Positions 4,220 through 10,536 of a DNA stretch of 15,702 bases are shown here, piece by piece. Origin of the DNA: DASZPL01 sp035550315 (GTDB lineage Bacteria > Actinomycetota > Actinomycetes > JAFAQI01); assembly GCA_035550315.1 (NCBI GenBank), contig DASZPL010000063.1:1-15702 (forward strand), in the 5' to 3' direction. The translations under genes and the position numbers were made by a program. The notes below the pieces were generated by a model that made no database searches, was not told the DNA's origin, and saw only the letters and a list, made by a program, of their open reading frames with translations. Position 1 is the stretch's first letter; the number at the start of each line of letters is the position of its first letter.

Positions 4220-7054
4220 ATGACCGAGGACCCGTCGCGGTTCGCCGACCGCCACATCGGGCCGAGTCCCGACGAGCGCGCGAAGTTGCTCGCCGTCCTG
4301 GGATACGGCTCGTTGGCCGAGCTCGCCGACGCCGCCTTGCCGCCCGCGATCCGCAGTGACGCATCACCTACCCTGCCGGCCGCGGCCGACGAGGCAACCG
4401 CGCTGCACGAGCTGCGCCGGCTGGCGGAGCAGAACCGGGTGCTCACCTCGATGATCGGGATCGGCTGGCACGACACCGTGACCCCGCCGGTGCTTCGCCG
4501 GAACCTGCTGGAGAACCCCGCCTGGTACACCGCCTACACGCCTTACCAGCCGGAGATCTCGCAGGGCCGGCTCGAGGCGCTGCTGAACTTCCAGACCGTC
4601 GTGGCCGACCTCACCGGGCTGCCAATCGCCGGCGCCTCGCTGCTCGATGAATCGACAGCGGCCGCCGAAGCCATGTCCTTGTGTCGCCGAACCTCTAAGT
4701 CGACAAGTCAACGCTTCATTGTCGACAAGGAGTGTCATCCACAGACGGTCGCGGTGGTGCGAACCCGCGCCGAACCGATCGGGATCGAGATCGAGCTCGC
4801 CGACCTGACCGGCGGGTTGCCACCGGGGGAGTGCTTCGGGCTGCTGGCGGCCTACCCCGGGACGCTCGGGGGGCTGACGGACCTCGCTGCGGTCACTGCA
4901 CAAACGCACGAGCAGGGCGCGCTCGTAGCGGTGACGACCGACCTGCTCGCGCTCACCGTGCTGCGGCCGCCAGGGGAGTGGGGGGCCGATGTCGCGGTCG
5001 GATCGGCGCAGCGGTTCGGCGTGCCCATGGGCTTCGGCGGGCCCCACGCCGGCTTCATGGCGGTGCGGCAGGGGCTGGAGCGGGCGTTGCCCGGTCGGCT
5101 GGTCGGCGTCAGCGTGGACGCCGACGGAGCGCCGGCGTACCGGCTTGCGCTGCAGACCCGGGAGCAGCACATCCGCCGGGAGAAGGCCACCAGCAACATC
5201 TGTACGGCGCAGGTGCTGCTCGCCGTCGTCGCCGGGGCCTACGCCGCCTACCACGGCGCCGAGGGCCTCACCGCGATCGCGCTGCGGGTCCACCGGCACG
5301 CCGCCCGGCTCGCCGCCGCGCTACAGGCCGAGGGCCTGACGCTCACCTCGCCGGCCTTCTTCGACACCGTGACCGTCGAAGTGCCCGGGCGGGCCGAGGC
5401 GGTCGTCGCTGCCGCCTTGGAGCGCGGTATCAACCTGCGGCTGGTCGACCCCGACCGTGTGGGCGTCAGCTGCGACGAGTGCACTACCGACGCCGACATC
5501 GACGCGGTCTGCGAGGCGTTCGGCGTCGCCCCGGCGGCCGAGCCACTGGCCGGCGCCCTGCCAGCAGCGCTGCGGCGGACGTCGGCCTTCCTGACCCACC
5601 CGGTGTTTCGGGAGCACCGGTCGGAGACCGCGATGATGCGCTACTTGCGGCGGCTCGCCGACCGCGACCTCGCGCTGGACCGCACCATGATCCCGCTCGG
5701 CTCGTGCACCATGAAGCTCAACGCCGCCGCCGAGATGGAGCCGATCAGCTGGCCGGAGTTCGCCCGGATGCATCCGATGGCCCCGATCGACCAGGCCGCG
5801 GGCTACCGCGCGCTGATCGGTGACCTGGAACGCTGGCTGGCCGAGATCACCGGGTACGACGCGGTGTCGCTGCAGCCGAACGCCGGCTCGCAGGGCGAGC
5901 TGGCCGGGTTGCTCGCGATCCGGGCGTACCACCGCGGCCGCGGCGACACCGGCCGCACCATCTGCCTGATCCCGTCATCGGCGCACGGCACCAACGCCGC
6001 GAGCGCGGCGATGGCCGGGATGCGCGTGGTGGTCGTCGCCTGCGACGACGCCGGCAACGTCAGCCTCGACGACCTGCGCGCGAAGCTCGCTGAGCACGGC
6101 GACGCGGTCGCCGCGATCATGGTCACCTACCCGTCGACCCATGGCGTCTTCGAGGCCGGCATCACCGATCTCTGCGCACTAGTGCACGACGCGGGCGGCC
6201 AGGTCTACGTCGACGGCGCGAACCTGAACGCGCTGGTCGGGTTGTCGCGGCCCGGCAAGTTCGGTGCCGACGTCTCGCACCTCAACCTGCACAAGACGTT
6301 CTGCATCCCGCACGGCGGCGGGGGACCGGGCGTCGGACCGGTGGCGGTGCGGTCACACCTAGCGGCGTACCTGCCGAACCACCCGCTGGTCTCGGCAGCC
6401 GGGCCGGCCACCGGGGTCGGGCCGATCGCGGGAGCGCCGTGGGGATCCGCCGGGATCCTGCCGATCCCGTGGACCTACATCCGGATGATGGGCCCGGACG
6501 GGCTCGAAGCCGCGACCCAGGTGGCGCTGCTGAACGCGAACTACATCGCTCATCGGCTGGCCGGCCACTACCCGGTGCTCTACACCGGCCAGGGCGGGCT
6601 GGTCGCCCACGAGTGCATCGTCGACGTCCGGCCGATCACCAAGGCCACCGGCGTGACCGTCGAGGACATCGCGAAGCGGCTGATCGACTACGGCTTCCAC
6701 GCGCCGACGATGTCGTTCCCGGTCGCCGGCACGCTGATGATCGAACCGACCGAGTCGGAGGACCTGGCCGAGCTCGACCGGTTCTGCGACGCCATGATCA
6801 GCATTCGGGCCGAGGTCGAGCGGGTCGCGGCCGGGGAGTGGCCGGTCGAGGGAAGCCCATTGCGGGCCGCACCGCACACCGCTGCCTGCCTACTGGGGGA
6901 CTGGGACGCGGCGTACTCCCGGGAGCTGGCCGCCTACCCCACCGCGGCGCTCCGCCACGACAAGTACTGGCCGCCCGTGCGGCGGATCGACCAGGGGTAC
7001 GGCGACCGGAACCTGATGTGCAGCTGCCCGCCGGTCTCGGCGTACGAGGACTAG
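4220..7054 (+). CDS. gcvP: Glycine dehydrogenase (decarboxylating), P protein
   Basis: PLP enzyme that decarboxylates glycine and passes the aminomethyl group to lipoyl-GcvH, the first step of glycine cleavage, feeding one-carbon units to folate. At 944 aa it is the full-length single-chain form, with both halves (P1 about 1-450, P2 about 460-944) joined. Typical N-terminus 'RFADRHIGPSPDE'; P1 motif 'GVPMGFGGPHAGF'; P2 motif 'PLGSCTMKLNAA' and the PLP site 'HLNLHKTFCIPHGGGGPG' with the Schiff-base lysine at K692. ATG 4220 follows GGGGAGG (4209-4215). A tandem glycine riboswitch lies directly upstream, so expression should rise with glycine. A short patch (4690-4740) is less GC-rich and holds two GTCGACAAG copies, but the frame is intact. 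The stop is only four bases from that of the convergent DUF5999 gene. Confidence 0.97.
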   Translation: MTEDPSRFADRHIGPSPDERAKLLAVLGYGSLAELADAALPPAIRSDASPTLPAAADEATALHELRRLAEQNRVLTSMIGIGWHDTVTPPVLRRNLLENPAWYTAYTPYQPEISQGRLEALLNFQTVVADLTGLPIAGASLLDESTAAAEAMSLCRRTSKSTSQRFIVDKECHPQTVAVVRTRAEPIGIEIELADLTGGLPPGECFGLLAAYPGTLGGLTDLAAVTAQTHEQGALVAVTTDLLALTVLRPPGEWGADVAVGSAQRFGVPMGFGGPHAGFMAVRQGLERALPGRLVGVSVDADGAPAYRLALQTREQHIRREKATSNICTAQVLLAVVAGAYAAYHGAEGLTAIALRVHRHAARLAAALQAEGLTLTSPAFFDTVTVEVPGRAEAVVAAALERGINLRLVDPDRVGVSCDECTTDADIDAVCEAFGVAPAAEPLAGALPAALRRTSAFLTHPVFREHRSETAMMRYLRRLADRDLALDRTMIPLGSCTMKLNAAAEMEPISWPEFARMHPMAPIDQAAGYRALIGDLERWLAEITGYDAVSLQPNAGSQGELAGLLAIRAYHRGRGDTGRTICLIPSSAHGTNAASAAMAGMRVVVVACDDAGNVSLDDLRAKLAEHGDAVAAIMVTYPSTHGVFEAGITDLCALVHDAGGQVYVDGANLNALVGLSRPGKFGADVSHLNLHKTFCIPHGGGGPGVGPVAVRSHLAAYLPNHPLVSAAGPATGVGPIAGAPWGSAGILPIPWTYIRMMGPDGLEAATQVALLNANYIAHRLAGHYPVLYTGQGGLVAHECIVDVRPITKATGVTVEDIAKRLIDYGFHAPTMSFPVAGTLMIEPTESEDLAELDRFCDAMISIRAEVERVAAGEWPVEGSPLRAAPHTAACLLGDWDAAYSRELAAYPTAALRHDKYWPPVRRIDQGYGDRNLMCSCPPVSAYED

Positions 7055-7058
7055 CGGC

Positions 7059-7286
7059 TCACGCCGCGTGCTGTACGACCCCTGATTGCGTGTGCGACAC
7101 GACGCATCCGCGGCTGCGCTGCGGCGGGATCGCTTGGCCGCTGGGGAGCAGGTCGCCGGCGTCGTCGAACGTGACCACGCCGTTGCAGAGCAGGCTCCAG
7201 CCTTGCTCCGGGTGACTTGCGACCACTCGGGCGGCGTCGCGGTCGGGCGCGTCGCAGGAAGGGCACTGAGGTTGGTGCCGGCACAT
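7059..7286 (-). CDS. DUF5999 family small protein
   Basis: A 75-aa protein that I recognise as the actinobacterial DUF5999 family: it starts MCRHQPQCPSCD and continues with the family hallmark 'SHPEQGWSLLCNGVV' (24-38) and 'LLPSG'. Cysteines C2, C8, C11 and C34 plus H4 and H25 could bind a metal, although not all of these are invariant in what I remember of the family. Function is unknown. ATG 7286 is preceded on the minus strand by GGGAG eight to nine bases upstream. It converges on gcvP with four bases between stops. A plus-strand frame (7086-7910) over the same DNA has a composition without domain logic and is an artefact. Confidence 0.85.
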   Translation of the reverse strand: MCRHQPQCPSCDAPDRDAARVVASHPEQGWSLLCNGVVTFDDAGDLLPSGQAIPPQRSRGCVVSHTQSGVVQHAA

Positions 7287-7457
7287 CGTTGTGCTCCCGC
7301 TAGTGGGCCTGTCGGCCGCCGCCGGGTTGGTGGCGACTCCCTATCAGTGTCGGCAGCCAGCCGCCCGTTCCGTAGCGATTATTCGAATTTGTGGAAGGCA
7401 TCGGACACTCGCCGCCGGATCGCGCTTCGACTGATCGCGGGACGGACGCCACCCGGC

Positions 7458-7463
7458 TACGGT
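7458..7463 (+). promoter_or_regulatory. -10 element for leaderless membrane-protein transcript
   Basis: TACGGT ends seven bases before ATG 7471, so the transcript would begin at the start codon. No Shine-Dalgarno is seen in front of this ATG. No good -35 lies 16-19 bp upstream. Confidence 0.3.
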
Positions 7464-7470
7464 TCGCGGC

Positions 7471-7869
7471 ATGGCAGAGAAGGTGCTCGTCGTCGGCGGA
7501 CTGCTCAACGTGGCGTACGGCCTGCTGCTGGGCCTTGCCATCGTCCGCGTGCGTACCGCGGGTGCACCGGCCACGCCGCGCTATCTTCACGCCGCGCACA
7601 TCGGGACCTTCCTGCAGGCCGCGGTACTGTTCGGCTTGGTATGGGCGGTGCGCCTCTCCGATCTCGGCTCCGGCTGGCAGCAGGCGGCCGCCTGGCTGGT
7701 CGTGATCGCTTCCGGGCTAGTCGCGGTGATGGACACGTTCAACTGGCTGACCGGCGTGCAGGACGCGTTCGCCGAGAAGTCCAAGGCGGTGCCGCTTGGT
7801 GCGCTTGCCGCGATCGGAGACGCCGTGGGCGTCGGAATCCTGCTGGTGGGCGTCCTCAAGGCGCTGTGA
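7471..7869 (+). CDS. Small four-helix membrane protein, possibly styrene-oxide-isomerase/HAB-mutase-like
   Basis: A 132-aa hydrophobic protein with four predicted membrane helices at about 5-26, 40-61, 70-92 and 108-130. There is no signal cleavage site. Helix 2 begins 'RYLHAAHIGTFLQAAVLFGL' with H40 and H43. A His-rich start of helix 2 followed by a small-residue helix resembles, from memory, the hydroxylaminobenzene mutase/styrene oxide isomerase group of small membrane enzymes, but I cannot confirm this and give no function. It stands alone: the upstream gene is on the other strand, and 35 bases downstream of its stop lies the dif site, which separates it from rbpA. Start ATG 7471 seems leaderless. 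Confidence 0.7.
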   Translation: MAEKVLVVGGLLNVAYGLLLGLAIVRVRTAGAPATPRYLHAAHIGTFLQAAVLFGLVWAVRLSDLGSGWQQAAAWLVVIASGLVAVMDTFNWLTGVQDAFAEKSKAVPLGALAAIGDAVGVGILLVGVLKAL

Positions 7870-7904
7870 CGCCGGGGAGGTGTCTGCCGGGCCTCGTTCA
7901 CGTG

Positions 7905-7932
7905 ACTTGACATAATGTCCATTATCGGCGCT
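7905..7932 (-). other. dif: dif site: XerC/XerD chromosome dimer resolution site
   Basis: On the minus strand the 28 bp read as an 11-bp XerC-side arm AGCGCCGATAA, a 6-bp centre TGGACA and an 11-bp XerD-side arm TTATGTCAAGT. The E. coli dif arms are GGTGCGCATAA and TTATGTTAAAT; 20 of 28 positions agree. Compared with the actinobacterial dif consensus as I remember it (ending ACATTATGTCAAGT), only the first two bases differ. The inner part forms the palindrome ATAATG-TC-CATTAT. XerC and XerD recombine dif copies to resolve chromosome dimers at the replication terminus with FtsK. The site is intergenic, between the membrane protein gene and rbpA. Confidence 0.9.
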
Positions 7933-7935
7933 AGC

Positions 7936-7941
7936 TACACT
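7936..7941 (+). promoter_or_regulatory. Possible housekeeping -10 upstream of rbpA
   Basis: TACACT fits TANNNT and lies four bases after the dif site. The only good -35 nearby, TTGACA at 7907-7912 inside dif, is 23 bp away, which is too far. A weak promoter reading toward rbpA is possible. Confidence 0.25.
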
Positions 7942-8017
7942 AGGGCGACCAGCGGCGCGCCCAGCCCCAGCTTCCCCTAAACCGAATCGGACCGCGCCGC
8001 GTCTCATCAAGTAAGAA

Positions 8018-8048
8018 GCGCGACTCGGGCATGTCCGGGGAGTCGCGC
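8018..8048 (+). terminator. Strong hairpin between dif and the rbpA promoter
   Basis: GCGCGACTC (8018-8026) and GAGTCGCGC (8040-8048) are perfect 9-bp arms around a 13-nt loop. The right arm ends one base before the SigR-type -35 (8049). It could stop transcription coming from the dif side, or act as an attenuator on a long rbpA leader. There is no T-run. Confidence 0.5.
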
Positions 8049-8076
8049 GGGAATCCAGCAACCAGGCTGGCGCGTT
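8049..8076 (+). promoter_or_regulatory. SigR/SigH-type (oxidative stress) promoter of rbpA
   Basis: GGGAAT (8049-8054), exactly 18 bp, then CGTT (8073-8076) matches the thiol-oxidative-stress ECF sigma consensus (GGGAAT-N18-CGTT). In Streptomyces rbpA is a known SigR target. Transcription would start near 8083, 33 nt before the rbpA start codon. Confidence 0.75.
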
Positions 8077-8115
8077 CTAACGGATGGAACGCAAGTCAGC
8101 GCCAGGAGGCAGACG

Positions 8116-8463
8116 ATGGGTGAGCGAGTCCTGCGGGGCAGCCGCCTCGGCACCACGAGCTACGAGACCGACCGCAACACCGATCTGGCCCCGCGCCGGG
8201 ACGTTGCCTACGACTGCCCGGAGGGCCACGAGACGCTCGTGCCGATGGCGGCCGACGCCGAGATCCCGGCTTCCTGGGAATGCCGCACCTGCGGCGCGAC
8301 CGCGATCCTGCGCGACGGCGAGGTGCCGGCCGGCAAGGCCGGCAAGCCGATCCGGACGCACTGGGACATGCTGCTGGAGCGCCGGTCGCTCGACGACCTC
8401 GAGGACGTCCTCAACGAGCGGCTGGCTGAGTTGCACCCGGCGAAGTCGAAGAAGTCGGCCTGA
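8116..8463 (+). CDS. rbpA: RNA polymerase-binding protein RbpA
   Basis: Actinobacteria-specific transcription activator that binds RNA polymerase and the principal sigma factor, stabilises the open complex and influences rifampicin tolerance. The 115-aa protein shows the whole layout: N-terminal tail 'RGSRLGTTSYETDR' (8-20), zinc-binding core with C34, H38, C56 and C59, basic linker 'KAGKPIRTHWDMLLERRS' and the sigma-interacting helices 'LDDLEDVLNERLAELH' (about 92-107). ATG 8116 has an ideal AGGAGG at 8104-8109. A SigR-type promoter lies upstream, fitting induction by oxidative stress. The 3' end overlaps the convergent lnt gene by 53 bp. Confidence 0.97.
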   Translation: MGERVLRGSRLGTTSYETDRNTDLAPRRDVAYDCPEGHETLVPMAADAEIPASWECRTCGATAILRDGEVPAGKAGKPIRTHWDMLLERRSLDDLEDVLNERLAELHPAKSKKSA

Positions 8464-10063
8464 TCTCCGCGGCGTCGTCCGTGCCCTCAACCTGAGGTCG
8501 AGGCTTTTGCCACCGTAGTTGGGCGATCGCGAGCAGGAGTGCCAGGAGCCCTGCGGCGCTGAGCCCCCACTCCGGGGCCGGTCCGAGCCGGTCGGCGATG
8601 GTCAGCGGGTCGCGCAGCGGGAGCCGCCGGTCGAGCAGCGCCGGGGTGTAGACGTCGGTGCGTGCCAGCACCCGCCCGTCCGGCGCGATCATCGCGCTGA
8701 CGCCGCTGGTGGCGGCGACGACGACCGCCCGACCGTGCTCGACGGCGCGCAGCCGCGAGATCGCGAGCTGTTGGGCGGTCTCACCGCCCGAGCCGCTGTC
8801 CCCCGGCTGCTCGTAGTCGGCGTTGTTGGTCTGTACGACGAGGATCCGCCCGCCGCCAGTCACGGCCTGCCGCACTACGGCGTCGTCCGCCACTTCGAAG
8901 CAGATGGCGTCGGCAAGTCGCACCGGTCCGGCGGTCAGCGTGCCCGGTCGATGGCCCGGCACGAAGTCGCGGGGCACGAGTGAGAACTTCGAGCTCAGCT
9001 TGGTGACGAGGGATCGGAAGGGCAGGTACTCGCCGAACGGCACCAGGTGCCGCTTGATGTAGATCTGGCCCGGGCCGGTCTGCGGTGACCACACGATCGC
9101 CGCGTTCCGGACGTGGTTCGGGCCCGGCCCGTTCAATACGGCGCCGACCAGCAGTGGCACGCCGACCGCCTGGGCAGCCGCGTCGATGGTCGCGCGGGAC
9201 AGCGCGTCGAGCCGGGGGTCGAGGTCGGAGGCGTTCTCGGGCCAGATCACCAGGTCGGGCCGCGGCAGCCGCCCGGCCTGCACCAGAGCCGCCAAGCGCT
9301 GGGTTTCGGCCAGGTGGTAGCTCGTCACCGCCCGGCGTTGCGCAAACTCGGCCAGGCCAAGCCGCGGGACGTTGCCCTGCACGGCGGCGATCACGGCGGA
9401 GGCCGGTCCCCCGCTGTCGGTCCCGGCGGTGGGCAGCCCGACGGCGAGCGGGCTGGCGGCGACGACGGCGATCCCGGCCACCGCCGCGATTCCGAGGACC
9501 GGCCGGCGGACGTGCAGGACGGCGTAGCCGAGCAGGCCGCCCGCCAGCGCGACCGCGAACGTCACCAACGGCGCACCGCCGACGGCGGCGAGGTGCAGCA
9601 GCGGGCCGCCGGCCTGGCCGAAGGCCAGCCGTCCCCACGGGAAGCCGCCGAACGGCCAGCGGTCGCGAGCGAACTCCTGCACCACCCAGAGCAGCGCGCC
9701 GGCGAGCGGCCACCACCGCAGCCGGGCAGTCAGGTGCAGCGCCAGACCTTGAGCCGCCAGCCACAGCGACTCGATGATGACCACCGCGGCCCACGCCGCG
9801 ATGCCGATCTGGTCGTGCAGGAAGCTGAGCAGCGGCACCCAGAACCCGACGCCGAAGGCGTAGCCGAGGCCGAGTGCGCCGCGCCAGTGGCTGGTCCGCA
9901 CCAGCAGCGTGAACCCGGCGACGCCGACGACGGCGGCCGGCCACCAGCCGAGCGGCGGGAACGACGCCCACAGGCAGATTCCGCAGGCGGCGGCCAATGC
10001 TGCCCGCCCCGCCGGCCGGGCGAGCCGGTCGCGCCGGAGCGACGGTGGCCTAGTCAGCCGCAT
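8411..10063 (-). CDS. lnt: Apolipoprotein N-acyltransferase
   Basis: Membrane enzyme that adds the third acyl chain to the N-terminal cysteine of lipoproteins. 550 aa from ATG 10063. The first 210 residues hold a series of membrane helices (about 20-58, 62-80, 88-110, 115-132, 155-184, 188-208) with the conserved 'FPPLGWWP' and 'DRWPFGGFPWGRLAF'. The nitrilase domain (about 222-495) has the complete triad E276 ('VIWPEN'), K337 ('IYIKRHLVPFGEYLP') and C388 ('AICFE'). A last helix (about 500-520) and a polar tail follow. The frame is open for another 75 codons upstream, but that stretch lacks family features and would begin with TTG, so I start at 10063; GTG 10072 is an alternative. In mycobacteria lnt is near rbpA, as here, though there orientation and the ppm1 fusion differ. 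Confidence 0.93.
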   Translation of the reverse strand: MRLTRPPSLRRDRLARPAGRAALAAACGICLWASFPPLGWWPAAVVGVAGFTLLVRTSHWRGALGLGYAFGVGFWVPLLSFLHDQIGIAAWAAVVIIESLWLAAQGLALHLTARLRWWPLAGALLWVVQEFARDRWPFGGFPWGRLAFGQAGGPLLHLAAVGGAPLVTFAVALAGGLLGYAVLHVRRPVLGIAAVAGIAVVAASPLAVGLPTAGTDSGGPASAVIAAVQGNVPRLGLAEFAQRRAVTSYHLAETQRLAALVQAGRLPRPDLVIWPENASDLDPRLDALSRATIDAAAQAVGVPLLVGAVLNGPGPNHVRNAAIVWSPQTGPGQIYIKRHLVPFGEYLPFRSLVTKLSSKFSLVPRDFVPGHRPGTLTAGPVRLADAICFEVADDAVVRQAVTGGGRILVVQTNNADYEQPGDSGSGGETAQQLAISRLRAVEHGRAVVVAATSGVSAMIAPDGRVLARTDVYTPALLDRRLPLRDPLTIADRLGPAPEWGLSAAGLLALLLAIAQLRWQKPRPQVEGTDDAAEIRPTSSTSPGATQPAAR

Positions 10064-10324
10064 CGAAACCACGGATCCGGCCCGGGTGCCCTTCGGACCG
10101 ACGATGAAACGACCGGCCGTCGTCCCACCGCCGTTGTCTACTGGGCACCCGGGCCTGTCCCGAGTGGTCGCACCACGCCTGGCCTTCAGGTCCGTTGTAG
10201 CGCCGGGTCCAGCTGGACCTGGCACCAGCTCGACGCCGGTGGGTGCACACCCACGTCGACCGGCCAGCTGGGGTGCCACGGGCTGCAACAGCCTGGAAGG
10301 TCACGCGTCCCTGTGGTGGACGCG
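10064..10324 (-). ncRNA. Hairpin-rich leader of lnt (candidate structured RNA)
   Basis: The 260 nt before lnt contain no credible gene but many inverted repeats: CGCGTCC (10304-10310)/GGACGCG (10318-10324); GGCTG/CAGCC (10281-10293); a long imperfect stem 10221-10279 in which GGCA/TGCC, CCAGCT/AGCTGG, CGAC/GTCG and GTGGGTG/CACCCAC pair in order; the palindrome GGTCCAGCTGGACC (10206-10219); and GTGGT/ACCAC (10164-10176). A promoter candidate sits just upstream. It matches no riboswitch class I can recognise. High GC makes chance stems likely, so this is a candidate only. Confidence 0.35.
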
Positions 10325-10327
10325 AAG

Positions 10328-10358
10328 AACTTAGTTGGTGCCCGTGAGCGACTGTCAA
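10328..10358 (-). promoter_or_regulatory. Candidate promoter of lnt
   Basis: On the minus strand TTGACA (10358-10353) is followed by TAAGTT (10333-10328) with a 19-bp spacer, slightly long. Transcription would start near 10321, about 258 nt before the lnt start, at the edge of the first leader hairpin. Confidence 0.4.
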
Positions 10359-10366
10359 GTCCCCTC

Positions 10367-10398
10367 TGACCTGCGAAAACGCATCCCGCCGCAGGTCA
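10367..10398. repeat. Inverted repeat upstream of the lnt promoter
   Basis: TGACCTGCG (10367-10375) and CGCAGGTCA (10390-10398) are perfect 9-bp arms around 14 nt, nine bases upstream of the candidate -35. A separate palindrome TTGATCAA lies at 10404-10411, in a locally AT-richer stretch (10399-10440). It may be a regulator binding site, or part of an old insertion-sequence end. The rest of 10399-10485 shows nothing recognisable. Confidence 0.4.
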
Positions 10399-10485
10399 GT
10401 CCATTGATCAACGATCATGCTCGGGCAACAAAATTTCCCGTCCCCGATGCCGGCTAATCGCCCAGCCGCCGACGCGCCGACGCGA

Positions 10486-10514
10486 CACCTCGACCTCCGC
10501 TGGAGGTCGAGGTG
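10486..10514 (-). terminator. Terminator of the minus-strand five-gene operon
   Basis: CACCTCGACCTCC (10486-10498) and GGAGGTCGAGGTG (10502-10514) form a perfect 13-bp stem with a 3-nt loop, 22 bases after the sulfotransferase stop. No T-run follows, as usual in actinobacteria. Confidence 0.8.
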
Positions 10515-10536
10515 AAGTGCGGCTCGAGGCATCGAT

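Noticed and set aside
4732..5823. 363-aa plus-strand frame inside gcvP
   Set aside because: Out-of-frame Arg-rich shadow of the P protein gene.
7907..7941. TTGACA in the dif site with TACACT as an rbpA promoter
   Set aside because: Spacer of 23 bp is too long; TTGACA is explained by the XerD arm of dif.
10064..10288. 75-codon upstream extension of lnt (625-aa version)
   Set aside because: Begins with TTG, lacks Lnt features and covers a hairpin-rich leader.
9113..10369. 418-aa plus-strand frame across lnt
   Set aside because: Low-complexity composition on the opposite strand of a well-supported gene with a full catalytic triad.
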